NCBI GenBank assembly: GCA_017468365.1
Contig: JAFUIS010000010.1
Coordinates: 1 to 64,000 of the forward strand
Source: Oscillospiraceae bacterium
GTDB taxonomy: Bacteria > Bacillota > Clostridia > Oscillospirales > Ruminococcaceae
Reading direction: 5' to 3'
Length of the DNA stretch: 64,000 nt
Made by a program: the position numbers and the translations under genes. The first letter of the stretch is position 1, and every line of letters begins with the position of its first letter. Shown one piece after another: positions 16,723 through 24,313 of the stretch. Under the pieces are notes generated by a model, which saw only the letters and a program-made list of their open reading frames with translations, was not told where the DNA came from and ran no database searches.

Positions 16723-17325
16723 TTGAACCGTTTTGAAAGCAAATATTTTGCCACCGCCGAAAAAATGGACGAAGCGCTTGTTAAGCTTCTTGAAAAAAAG
16801 CCCTTTGAATATATAACCGTAAAAGAACTCTGCACCGAAGCGGGGGTCAACCGTTCGACCTTTTATCTTCATTATGAAAATACGAGGGATCTTCTTTCCG
16901 AAACCGCTGCCCGACTTACCGAAAAGTTTTTCGGCGTTTTCGGTACCGACCCTAACCAGAAAGGCGATTCCGGTATGATCCGCAAAATGGACCCCAAAGA
17001 GCTTATTTTCATAAAGCCGGAATATATAATCCCCTATCTCAACTTTATGAAGGATAACCGCAAGGTCTTTGCCGTTGCCATGAAAAACTATGACAACTTT
17101 GAATTCGGCAACATCTACGGCCGCCTTTTCAAATATTTTTTTGACCCGGTGCTTGAAAAATTCGATTTTCCGGAATCGGAACGAAAATACGTCATGACCT
17201 TTTACCTCAGCGGAATCAATGCCGTTGTCACCGCGTGGCTTGAAAACGACTGTGCCGAATCCGTCGAAGAAATAAGCGGAATAATTTTCAGATGCATCAT
17301 GGATAAACGCGAAAACGCGGTGTAA
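16723..17325 (+). CDS. TetR/AcrR-family transcriptional regulator
   Basis: 200 residues. The N-terminal helix-turn-helix is clear at about 25-55: ITVKELCTEAGVNRSTFYLH followed by YENTRDLL. The C-terminal ligand-binding part is helical and resembles the TetR C-terminal domain found in Firmicute regulators next to membrane proteins. The start is TTG 16723, 8 bases after GAGGG; no ATG fits better. A likely target is its own operon with the small membrane protein, but I see no clear palindrome. A terminator follows. Confidence 0.85.
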   Translation: MNRFESKYFATAEKMDEALVKLLEKKPFEYITVKELCTEAGVNRSTFYLHYENTRDLLSETAARLTEKFFGVFGTDPNQKGDSGMIRKMDPKELIFIKPEYIIPYLNFMKDNRKVFAVAMKNYDNFEFGNIYGRLFKYFFDPVLEKFDFPESERKYVMTFYLSGINAVVTAWLENDCAESVEEISGIIFRCIMDKRENAV

Positions 17326-17327
17326 CA

Positions 17328-17362
17328 AAAAAAGCGCACTTCATTTTGAAGTGCGCTTTTTT
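17328..17362. terminator. Terminator between TetR gene and tRNA-Arg, bidirectional
   Basis: Stem GCGCACTTCA (17334-17343) with TGAAGTGCGC (17347-17356) and flanking A-run and T-run. It ends the TetR transcript (+) and the tRNA transcript (-). Confidence 0.9.
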
Positions 17363-17363
17363 G

Positions 17364-17440
17364 TGGCGTCCCTAGCGCGATTCGAACGCGCGGCCTTTCG
17401 CTTAGGAGGCGAACGCTCTATCCTGCTGAGCTATAGAGAC
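17364..17440 (-). tRNA. tRNA-Arg (anticodon CCT)
   Basis: On the minus strand a full cloverleaf: acceptor GTCTCTA/TAGGGAC, D-arm TAGCTCAGCAGGATAGAGC, anticodon stem TTCGC/GCGAA with loop CTCCTAA (anticodon CCT, reads AGG), T-arm with GTTCGAATC. The CCA end is encoded (17364-17366). Length 77. Confidence 0.96.
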
Positions 17441-17451
17441 ATTACTGGTAT

Positions 17452-17480
17452 ATTTTACTTTTTTAGCGCTCTTTTGTCAA
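17452..17480 (-). promoter_or_regulatory. Promoter of tRNA-Arg
   Basis: Minus strand TTGACA (17475-17480), 17 bases, TAAAAT (17452-17457), 11 bases before the tRNA 5' end. Confidence 0.8.
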
Positions 17481-17493
17481 CCGAAAAAAGAGC

Positions 17494-17697
17494 TCATTCT
17501 TCCGGAAGCTCCATAAGCATGTTTATGGTGCGAAAAACCTTTCCGCAGTTTGGGCATTTCCATTCCGTGTCACTTTTCTTCGCCTTTTTGTGAAGATGCT
17601 CGAGATATTCAAATCCGCATTCCGGACAGGGAGTGGGAACTTTTGTCCAAAGTTTTTTAAGAAAAGCGACCTCTTCGTCGCGGTTTTTAAATTCCAT
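17494..17697 (-). CDS. Small zinc-ribbon protein
   Basis: 67 residues. Two Cys pairs, CPEC (about 24-27) and CPNC (about 48-51), can hold one zinc in a ribbon; the rest is charged. Start ATG at 17697 (minus) follows AGGAG at 5-base spacing; an upstream in-frame ATG would put that site inside the gene. It is the last gene of the minus-strand run ZIP-NUDIX-NUDIX and is 11 bases past the preceding NUDIX stop. Function unknown. Confidence 0.7.
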   Translation of the reverse strand: MEFKNRDEEVAFLKKLWTKVPTPCPECGFEYLEHLHKKAKKSDTEWKCPNCGKVFRTINMLMELPEE

Positions 17698-17708
17698 TTT
17701 TCTCCTTT

Positions 17709-18176
17709 TCAAAGAATCGGCTTTCCATCAAGCACTGCTTCGCAAAGCTTTTCGCCCTCATACCGAAGTTTGAGCGAAAAGAACGGAACGTCCTTTTGAA
17801 GAAGGTCGAGAAAAATTTTATCTCCTTCCCATTTAGGAATGGAATCCAGTTTTTCGCGGCTTATCCATTCAAGTTCGCCCTCGTCGCAATCGCAAAGTTC
17901 GCCCTCAAAGCCGTTTGCGGTAAAAAGATGCATATATTCCGTTTCCCATTTGTCCGAAACAAAGGTAACAAGTCCGCGGTATTTATATGAAGTAAGGGTA
18001 AGGCCCGTTTCCTCCTTCGTTTCGCGAAGGATGCAGTCCTCGGGGCTTTCCCTGTCCTCGATTTTTCCGCCGATGCCTATCCATTTATCCTTGTTGGCGT
18101 CGTTTTCTTTTTTTACGCGGTGGAGCATAAGATACTTTCCGTCGCGCTCAATATAGCAAAGGGTCGAATTTATCAT
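17709..18176 (-). CDS. NUDIX hydrolase (8-oxo-dGTP diphosphatase-like)
   Basis: 155 residues. The NUDIX box GKIEDRESPEDCILRETKEETGL lies at about 37-59, with every metal-binding Glu in place; the preceding KWIGIGGK is typical of the MTH1/YtkD-like branch that hydrolyses oxidised purine nucleotides. The start ATG overlaps the stop of the upstream NUDIX gene by 4 bases, so the two are translationally coupled. Substrate assignment is from family resemblance only. Confidence 0.85.
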   Translation of the reverse strand: MINSTLCYIERDGKYLMLHRVKKENDANKDKWIGIGGKIEDRESPEDCILRETKEETGLTLTSYKYRGLVTFVSDKWETEYMHLFTANGFEGELCDCDEGELEWISREKLDSIPKWEGDKIFLDLLQKDVPFFSLKLRYEGEKLCEAVLDGKPIL

Positions 18177-18559
18177 CTTTCTGCTCCTTCCAAAAGTTTT
18201 ACGGTCTCAACGTCCGCAGGGCAGTATTCCAAAAGGCCAAGTTCATTCGGCAAAAGCCACTTTGTTTCAACGTGAAAGGTGGGCTTTATTTCTTTTGAAA
18301 GAAGCCTTGCTTTTATAAAATAAAAATAAATCTCCTTTTCCGGATAGGAAAAAGCATATTCGGAAAAAATAGAAAAAGGTTCGATATCCGCCGAAAGCTC
18401 CTCTTTTATTTCCCGGATAACGGCTTCAAAAGGCGTTTCGCCCTCTTCGATTTTTCCGCCGGGAAATTCCCAAAGAAAGGGACAGTTTCCGCCCGGACCT
18501 CTTTTACAAAGAAGATATTTTCCGTCCTTTTCAATTATTGCCGCAACGACCTTTATCAA
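18173..18559 (-). CDS. NUDIX hydrolase, MutT-like (8-oxo-dGTP diphosphatase)
   Basis: 128 residues, close in length to MutT. The N-terminal strand IKVVAAIIEKDGKYLLCKR and LWEFPGGKIEEGE precede a full NUDIX box (about 33-55, with REIKEEL). MutT enzymes clear 8-oxo-dGTP to prevent transversions. It lies 16 bases past the ZIP transporter and overlaps the next NUDIX gene by 4 bases. Tandem, diverged NUDIX genes in one operon suggest paralogues with different substrates. Confidence 0.88.
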   Translation of the reverse strand: MIKVVAAIIEKDGKYLLCKRGPGGNCPFLWEFPGGKIEEGETPFEAVIREIKEELSADIEPFSIFSEYAFSYPEKEIYFYFIKARLLSKEIKPTFHVETKWLLPNELGLLEYCPADVETVKLLEGAER

Positions 18560-18575
18560 ATCAAAAGCACCTCTT

Positions 18576-19364
18576 TTAACCCAAAGCGATGTCCAGAATC
18601 ATCATCAGCGCAAAGCCGATGGCAACGCCGACGGTCGCAATGTTGCTGTGTTCGCCGTCCTGAGATTCGGGAATAAGTTCCTCAACAACGACGTATATCA
18701 TAGCACCCGCCGCAAAGGAAAGAATGAACGGAAGAATGGGTTCGATGACAGAAACAAGAAGGATGGTGATAACGGCGCCCACAGGCTCAACAACGCCCGA
18801 AAGAAAACCGTATTTAAAAGCCTTTGCCTTAGAAAGGCCGGTTCCAACCAGCGGCATCGAAATGATGGCGCCCTCGGGAAAGTTCTGAATGGCAATACCG
18901 ATAGCAAGCGCAAAAGCACCGGCAGTGGTGATAACGCTTTCGCCGCTCAGCATTCCCGCAAGAACAACGCCCACCGCCATTCCTTCCGGAAGGTTATGAA
19001 GCGCAACGGAAAAAACAAGCATAAAGGATTTTCCGAGTCCGCAGGGACGGCCTTCGGGCTTGTCAGAATTGAGATGAAGGTGGGGGATAAGGCTGTCCAG
19101 AACGAGAAGGAATCCCATTCCGCAAAGGAATCCTGCGGCTGCCGGAAGCCATGCAATCTGTCCCGCGGCTTCCGCCATTTCAATTCCCGGCATGATAAGC
19201 GACCAGACCGAAGCTGCCACCATAACGCCGGAAGCAAAGCCAAGAAGCGCCTTTTGAAGCTTGGGATTCATTTCACCTTTCATAAAGAAAACGGCGGCAG
19301 CACCAAGGGTCGTTCCCAAAAAAGGAAGCAGTACGCCGATAAGAACTTTCATCATATCAGTCAT
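18576..19364 (-). CDS. ZIP-family metal transporter (ZupT-like)
   Basis: 262 residues with about eight membrane helices. The family metal-binding helices are seen: HNLPEGMAVGV (about 118-128) and QNFPEGAIISMPL (about 155-167), both with the His/Asn-x-x-Pro-Glu-Gly signature of the ZIP transport site. It imports divalent metal (zinc, iron or manganese) across the cytoplasmic membrane. A His/Asp loop HLHLNSD is near 98. It has its own promoter and is divergent from a MarR gene whose operators lie in the shared gap. Confidence 0.9.
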   Translation of the reverse strand: MTDMMKVLIGVLLPFLGTTLGAAAVFFMKGEMNPKLQKALLGFASGVMVAASVWSLIMPGIEMAEAAGQIAWLPAAAGFLCGMGFLLVLDSLIPHLHLNSDKPEGRPCGLGKSFMLVFSVALHNLPEGMAVGVVLAGMLSGESVITTAGAFALAIGIAIQNFPEGAIISMPLVGTGLSKAKAFKYGFLSGVVEPVGAVITILLVSVIEPILPFILSFAAGAMIYVVVEELIPESQDGEHSNIATVGVAIGFALMMILDIALG

Positions 19365-19404
19365 AAGGAAAATCTCCTTTCAAAAAACTTTTTTTAAGAA
19401 AATA

Positions 19405-19433
19405 ATTTTATCACATTTCACCGTTTTCTGCAA
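19405..19433 (-). promoter_or_regulatory. Promoter of the ZIP-NUDIX operon
   Basis: Minus strand TTGCAG (19428-19433), 17-base spacer, TAAAAT (19405-19410). Confidence 0.65.
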
Positions 19434-19445
19434 GAAAACAAACTT

Positions 19446-19504
19446 GTTGACAAATCAACCTTTTGGTGGTAATATATACTCGAAAAAAATGTTGACAAAA
19501 CAAC
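19446..19504 (+). promoter_or_regulatory. MarR-gene promoter with two dyad operators
   Basis: Promoter TTGACA (19447-19452), 17 bases, TAATAT (19470-19475). Two similar dyads, GTTGACAAATCAAC (19446-19459) and GTTGACAAAACAAC (19491-19504), lie 45 bases apart; the first covers the -35 box, the second lies just after the expected start point. This is a classic autorepression layout for the MarR-type gene downstream. Confidence 0.68.
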
Positions 19505-19540
19505 AACTTTTAAAACAACGGCAAAAAAGGGGAATCCGAA

Positions 19541-19999
19541 ATGGTGACAAGGTTTGAACAGTTCACTTTTATAATTTCAAAAATCTATCGCGAAATTCAA
19601 AAGATCGAACGCGACGAAATGATAAAACAAGGCTATCGCGGCGCTTTCGCAATCTATCTTGCTTCGCTTAAAAGATATGACGAGGGTCTTACCTGCGCCG
19701 AACTTTGTGAACTTTGCGATAAAGATAAAGCTGCCGTTTCAAGAATCATCGCCGAAATGGAAGAAAAAGGCCTTGTAAAGCGTCTTAAAACCACCGAAAA
19801 AGGTTATCGGGCAAAAATAACCCTTACCGAAAGAGGAACCGAAGTTGCCGAATTTGTAAGCGAAAGAGCTTTGGCCGCGGTCAATGCCGTTTCCGGCGAA
19901 CTTATGACCGATGCCCAGCGCGAAATTTTCTATTCCACCCTCGACACCCTCTATAAAAACCTCCGCAAGGTCAGCAAAGAGGGAATTCCCCAGGAATAA
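19541..19999 (+). CDS. MarR-family transcriptional regulator
   Basis: 152 residues. A winged-helix DNA-binding domain is visible: LTCAELCELCDKDKAAVSRI (about 51-70, recognition helix), then EMEEKGLVKRL and the wing YRAKITLTERG. MarR proteins are dimeric repressors released by small ligands or oxidants. The gene is 12 bases upstream of an aldehyde dehydrogenase, so it probably regulates its own operon through the dyads at 19446-19504. The divergent ZIP transporter could also be affected. Confidence 0.88.
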   Translation: MVTRFEQFTFIISKIYREIQKIERDEMIKQGYRGAFAIYLASLKRYDEGLTCAELCELCDKDKAAVSRIIAEMEEKGLVKRLKTTEKGYRAKITLTERGTEVAEFVSERALAAVNAVSGELMTDAQREIFYSTLDTLYKNLRKVSKEGIPQE

Positions 20000-20011
20000 G
20001 GAGGAAAAACC

Positions 20012-21385
20012 GTGAAAAATATCGACGACATCCTTAAAAGACAAAAAGATTTTTTTCAAAGCGGAGCAACTCTTCCCATTTCTTTCCGCCGCGAAATGCT
20101 TGAAAAACTCTATTGCGCCATTGAAAAATATGAAACCGGAATTTCCGATGCGCTGAAAAGCGACCTTGGAAAAAGCGAGACCGAAGGCTTTATGTGCGAA
20201 ATCGGCCTTGCAAAAACCGAAATAAGCTATCTGCTTAAAAACCTTAAAAAGTTTGCGTCAAAGCAAAAAGTAAAAACCCCTCTTGCCCAGTTCGCCTCAA
20301 AAAGCTACCGCATCGCCGTTCCCTACGGCAACGTGCTCATAATGAGCCCCTGGAACTATCCGTTTCTGCTTACCGTCGAACCTTTGACCGATGCAATCGC
20401 CGCAGGCAACACCGCCGTGCTCAAGCCCAGCGCATATTCCCCCGCCACTTCCGAAATCATCGAAAAAATCATATCCGAAACCTTCCCCGAAGAATATGTT
20501 TCGGTCATAACCGGCGGAAGAAAAGAAAACGCCGCCCTTCTTGAAAAGAAATTTGACTTCATTTTCTTCACCGGAAGCACCTCCGTGGGAAAGACCGTGC
20601 TCAGAAATGCCGCCGAAAATCTTATTCCCGCGGTTTTGGAACTGGGCGGAAAAAGTCCCTGCATCGTTGATTCCGAAGCGAAGATTCCCCTTGCGGCAAA
20701 GCGCATTGTTTTCGGAAAATACCTGAACTGCGGCCAGACCTGTGTTGCTCCGGACTTCGTTCTTTGCCACAAAAGCGTAAAAGACGAATTCATCGCCGAA
20801 GTCAAAAAACAGATCAGTGCTCAATTCGGCGAAAACCCGCTCGAAAACGAAAATTACGGAAAAATCGTAAACGAAAAGCACTTTGACCGGGTGCTCGGGC
20901 TCATAGATCCCGAAAAACTTGCCTTCGGCGGATGCTCAAACCGCGAAAAACTTAAAATCGAACCCACCGTTCTGGATGACGTAAGCTGGAACGATGCCGT
21001 CATGCAGGAAGAAATCTTCGGGCCGATAATGCCCATAATCACCTTTGAGCACCGTGATGAAATCTACCCCGTGCTCAAAAACAGACCGAAGCCCCTTGCT
21101 TTCTATATTTTCACCGAAGATAAAGTTTTTGCCGATGAACTTATCAGAAAACTGCCTTTCGGCGGCGGATGCGTAAACGACGTTATCATCCACCTTGCCA
21201 CCAGCGAAATGCCTTTTGGCGGAGTGGGCGAAAGCGGAATGGGTTCCTACCACGGAAAAGAAGGCTTCAAAGCCTTTTCCCACACCAAGAGCATCGTTGA
21301 CAAAAAAACCTGGCTCGATCTTCCGATGCGCTACCAGCCATATTCCGAAAAAACCAAAAAACTTCTCAACATTTTTCTTAAATAA
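20012..21385 (+). CDS. Aldehyde dehydrogenase (NAD(P)-dependent, class 3-like)
   Basis: 457 residues, the short length of class 3 aldehyde dehydrogenases such as YwdH. The cofactor loop FFTGSTSVGK is near 187-196, the general-base Glu is in LELGGKSPC (about 210-218), and the catalytic Cys is in NCGQTCVAP (about 241-249). It oxidises aldehydes to acids; the physiological substrate is unknown. Start GTG 20012 follows AAGGAGG. A MarR-type regulator precedes it and DegV follows after 14 bases. Confidence 0.92.
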   Translation: MKNIDDILKRQKDFFQSGATLPISFRREMLEKLYCAIEKYETGISDALKSDLGKSETEGFMCEIGLAKTEISYLLKNLKKFASKQKVKTPLAQFASKSYRIAVPYGNVLIMSPWNYPFLLTVEPLTDAIAAGNTAVLKPSAYSPATSEIIEKIISETFPEEYVSVITGGRKENAALLEKKFDFIFFTGSTSVGKTVLRNAAENLIPAVLELGGKSPCIVDSEAKIPLAAKRIVFGKYLNCGQTCVAPDFVLCHKSVKDEFIAEVKKQISAQFGENPLENENYGKIVNEKHFDRVLGLIDPEKLAFGGCSNREKLKIEPTVLDDVSWNDAVMQEEIFGPIMPIITFEHRDEIYPVLKNRPKPLAFYIFTEDKVFADELIRKLPFGGGCVNDVIIHLATSEMPFGGVGESGMGSYHGKEGFKAFSHTKSIVDKKTWLDLPMRYQPYSEKTKKLLNIFLK

Positions 21386-21399
21386 AAAAGGAGAACCGA

Positions 21400-22251
21400 A
21401 TGAGCGTAAAAATCGTTCTTGATTCCACCACCGACCTTACCCCTGACATTGCCGGAAAATTCGAGGTGGTGCATCTTATCGTAAACTTCGGCGACGAAGA
21501 ATTCATTGACGGAGTCACCATCGACAACAAAACCTTTTACGAAAAACTTATCGAAAGCGACGTAATGCCCACCACAAGCCAGGCAACTCCCGAAGCATTT
21601 GAAAAAGCCTTTGAAAAGGCTCTTGAAACCTGCGACGAAATCGTTGCCGTAACCCTTGCTTCCGACCTTTCCGGAACTTACCAGAGCGCCTGCATCGCAG
21701 CGGAAGAATTCGGCGGAAAAGTCCACGTTGTGGACGGAAAATCCGTCGCAATCGGCACCGCCATTCTTGCAAAATATGCCCTTTCCCTTGCCGAAAAGGG
21801 ACTTTCCGCAAAAGAAATCGCAGCCGCACTTGAAAAAGAAAAGGAAAACGTAATAATCGTAGCCCTTATCGATACCCTCGAATACCTCAAAAAAGGCGGC
21901 CGCCTTTCAAAAACCGCCGCTTTTGCCGGAAGCCTTCTCAACATAAAACCCGTTGTCAGTGTTGAGGAGGGAAGGATAAATATCCTCGGAAAAGCCCGCG
22001 GTTCAAAACAGGGCAACAACTTCCTTGTCCGCGAAATTGAAAAAGCCGGCGGCGTCGATTTTGAAAAGCCGATTTTCCTCGGATATACCGGCCACGACGA
22101 TTATCTTTTAAGAAAATACGTCGAGGACAGCCGCTTTCTTTGGGAAGGAAATGTCGGAACCCTTCCCGAAACCTGCATCGGCAGCGTTATCGGAACCCAC
22201 GTGGGTCCCGGTGCGGTGGCGGTTGCGTTCTTTAAAAAGACCACAAAATAA
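21400..22251 (+). CDS. DegV-family fatty-acid-binding protein
   Basis: 283 residues. The DegV fold is recognised from DSTTDLTPDIA (about 7-17), PTTSQATPEAF (about 57-67), LASDLSGTYQSA (about 86-97) and the LKKGGRLSKTAAFAG motif (about 162-176). DegV/FakB proteins present fatty acids to the FakA kinase for phospholipid synthesis; no fakA is adjacent. It is probably co-transcribed with the aldehyde dehydrogenase, which could supply a fatty acid, an inference only. Confidence 0.92.
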   Translation: MSVKIVLDSTTDLTPDIAGKFEVVHLIVNFGDEEFIDGVTIDNKTFYEKLIESDVMPTTSQATPEAFEKAFEKALETCDEIVAVTLASDLSGTYQSACIAAEEFGGKVHVVDGKSVAIGTAILAKYALSLAEKGLSAKEIAAALEKEKENVIIVALIDTLEYLKKGGRLSKTAAFAGSLLNIKPVVSVEEGRINILGKARGSKQGNNFLVREIEKAGGVDFEKPIFLGYTGHDDYLLRKYVEDSRFLWEGNVGTLPETCIGSVIGTHVGPGAVAVAFFKKTTK

Positions 22252-22279
22252 TTTTTCATAGACACCCCAACAAAAAAAC

Positions 22280-22320
22280 AAAGGGCGGAGCTTTTTGCTC
22301 CGCCCTTTGTTTTCTGTTTT
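22280..22320. terminator. Terminator between degV and the hydrolase gene, bidirectional
   Basis: Twelve-base stem AAAGGGCGGAGC (22280-22291) with GCTCCGCCCTTT (22297-22308), then a T-rich tail. Confidence 0.88.
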
Positions 22321-22323
22321 TTT

Positions 22324-23151
22324 TCAGAGTTTTTCGATAAAATCGGCAAAAACCGCGTTCCATTTTTCGGGATATTCAAAGAACATAAGATGTCCGCCCA
22401 TGACGAAGGTTTTTGTTCCGGGAAAGTTTTTGTTATAAAAAGGCTCCGCAACGTCGGACCAGTGTTCCGCAATGAACATAAGGCTCGGAAGTTTTTCGCT
22501 GATTGCAAGAGCGGTGTCGTAATAGTTCGAGAAAATTGCGCTTGCAAAAAGTTCGCCGCAGATCCAGTAAGGGGTCTTTCCGGACATGTCAAGAAGATAG
22601 CTTATCTCGTCCTGGGTCATATCGTGCTGGATCATGGTTTCTTCGGCGTATTCCTTAAAGAATTCGCGGGTGCCCTCGGGGGTGATAAGAACGCGGCTTG
22701 CCACTTCGGAAAGTTCCTCAATGGTGCCTTCGGTCCACCATGCCGGATCCGGATGAAGAGGAAGGGGCGACATATCAATGGTGACGGCGGCTTTAAGGTT
22801 ATCAAGACCCGCCTGCTCCGCATAGGACCAGATATCAAGGTTGCCGGTGCTCCAGCCGACCAGAATAACTTTTTCAAGTCCAAGAGCCTTTATGAATGCG
22901 ATAAGGTCTTTTCCGTGGGTGACATAATTGTTGCCCGAAGTTCCTTTGGTCGAAAGTCCCTGACCTCTGGGGTCAATGGCGATAACGCGGTATTTGTCGG
23001 AAAAACGTTCTACCTGCGCTCTGAAGATATCTCCGGAAAAAGTGAGCCCCGGAATGAAGATGATAGGTTCGCCTTCGCCCTTTTCAATGTAGTGGATCTC
23101 TACGTTCGTATCAACGGTGACGTATTTGCTTTCAAGAAAATCTTTTGCCAT
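22324..23151 (-). CDS. Alpha/beta-fold hydrolase
   Basis: 275 residues. The oxyanion-strand FIPGLTFSG is near 32-40, the nucleophile elbow is GWSTG (about 98-102, Ser nucleophile), and a candidate catalytic His is in GGHLMFFEYP near the end (about 252-261), giving Ser-Asp-His. It resembles the haloperoxidase/esterase (MhpC-like) subgroup. No signal peptide, so cytosolic. The substrate is unknown. Monocistronic; AAGGAGG precedes the ATG. Confidence 0.88.
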   Translation of the reverse strand: MAKDFLESKYVTVDTNVEIHYIEKGEGEPIIFIPGLTFSGDIFRAQVERFSDKYRVIAIDPRGQGLSTKGTSGNNYVTHGKDLIAFIKALGLEKVILVGWSTGNLDIWSYAEQAGLDNLKAAVTIDMSPLPLHPDPAWWTEGTIEELSEVASRVLITPEGTREFFKEYAEETMIQHDMTQDEISYLLDMSGKTPYWICGELFASAIFSNYYDTALAISEKLPSLMFIAEHWSDVAEPFYNKNFPGTKTFVMGGHLMFFEYPEKWNAVFADFIEKL

Positions 23152-23241
23152 TTTTTCAAAACCTCCTTTTCGGTCCTTATGATTGGATTATATCACCCAA
23201 AAAACGCCTTTTCAACGGAAAAAGCTCAAAAAAAGCCGCCG

Positions 23242-23292
23242 GCAACCAAAAGTTGCATACAAAGTTGCTTGTTAATGATGTATAATTATAGT
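23242..23292 (+). promoter_or_regulatory. Promoter and candidate operator of the XRE membrane regulator
   Basis: TTGCTT (23265-23270), 16 bases, TATAGT (23287-23292). An inverted repeat GCAAC-N5-GTTGC (23242-23256) and a direct copy of AAAGTTGC (23249-23256 and 23261-23268) overlap the -35 zone and could bind the HTH protein encoded downstream. Confidence 0.5.
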
Positions 23293-23320
23293 AAACTGAA
23301 ATCGGAAAGGGGGCGCCAAA

Positions 23321-24268
23321 ATGGATATCGGAAAAAACATTGCAGACCTTCGAAAAAGAAACGGAATCTCTCAGGAAAAGCTTGCCGAAATGCTTGATAT
23401 TTCCCGTCAGGCGGTGACAAAATGGGAAAGCGGAAAAGCCAACCCGGATACGGAAAATCTGGTTCGCCTTGCGGAAATTTTCGGCGTTTCCGTCGATGAA
23501 ATCTGCCGCGGAGAAACCTTTGAAAAACCAAAAAAGATAAATTATGTCCCGGGACATATCCTTGCGCTTTTCTCCGTTCTTATCGTTGCCGCCTATTGCA
23601 CCGTTGGCGGCCTGACACAAAATTTCAATGGCGAAGTCCTTATAGCGCTGATAATACTTGCCCTTCCGATGCATTGTTTCACCCATTTGATTTTTTGGGG
23701 AATGGCAAAAAGCGGAGAATTTTCAATGCTTGCAGGTTATGATTCCTCCATAAAATATGATGCCGAAAACATGAAAAGATACGTAACGGGTCTTGATTTC
23801 ATGACCGGCTTCGAAACGGTTTCCTATCTTTTCATAATTTCCGCCACCGCCCTGATTATACCGGAACTCGAACTTTACGGAATACTTCTGGTCGGACATA
23901 TAATCTCCTACGTTGCGGGTATCTTCTTTGTGGGATATAAATACGGCGACAAAATTTATGCCGATCCGGCGGACGCAAAAACCGCAAAGCGCGGTCTGCC
24001 CTCGTCGATAATACTTATCTCACTGATACTTCTTTCGGTTTTCTGGTTCATGCTTCTGTTCGAGCTAAAGGATTTTGAAAACAACACCGCAAGACCTTTT
24101 CCTATGCTCGGAATGATGTTCCTTTCCGTCGGCTTTGCCCTTGCGGGCTATCTTTTTGAAAGCAAAAGGCTCAAAAAAGCCGATGAGCATGCGCCTTTGT
24201 TCGGAAAACACTTCATCGTGCTCAACCTTTGTGCCATCGCCGCCATGGCGGCAATGACTCTCCTTTAA
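23321..24268 (+). CDS. XRE-family regulator with membrane domain
   Basis: 315 residues. Residues 1-65 are a typical XRE/Cro helix-turn-helix: ISQEKLAEMLDISRQAVTKW (about 18-37), then NLVRLAEIFGVSVDEI. The rest holds about six to seven hydrophobic segments (about 76-98, 103-125, 166-185, 190-208, 229-248, 258-280, 292-312), so this is a membrane-tethered regulator. Such HTH-plus-membrane proteins occur in Firmicutes, and their signals are mostly unknown. AAAGGGGG precedes ATG. It is alone between convergent prfC and divergent hydrolase. Confidence 0.85.
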   Translation: MDIGKNIADLRKRNGISQEKLAEMLDISRQAVTKWESGKANPDTENLVRLAEIFGVSVDEICRGETFEKPKKINYVPGHILALFSVLIVAAYCTVGGLTQNFNGEVLIALIILALPMHCFTHLIFWGMAKSGEFSMLAGYDSSIKYDAENMKRYVTGLDFMTGFETVSYLFIISATALIIPELELYGILLVGHIISYVAGIFFVGYKYGDKIYADPADAKTAKRGLPSSIILISLILLSVFWFMLLFELKDFENNTARPFPMLGMMFLSVGFALAGYLFESKRLKKADEHAPLFGKHFIVLNLCAIAAMAAMTLL

Positions 24269-24274
24269 AAAAAC

Positions 24275-24312
24275 AAAAAGCCGCTCTTTCGAGCGGCTTT
24301 TTTTCTTTTTTC
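24275..24312. terminator. Terminator between XRE gene and prfC, bidirectional
   Basis: Stem AAAAAGCCGCTC (24275-24286), loop TTTC, GAGCGGCTTTTT (24291-24302), with T-run in both directions. Confidence 0.88.
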
Positions 24313-24313
24313 A

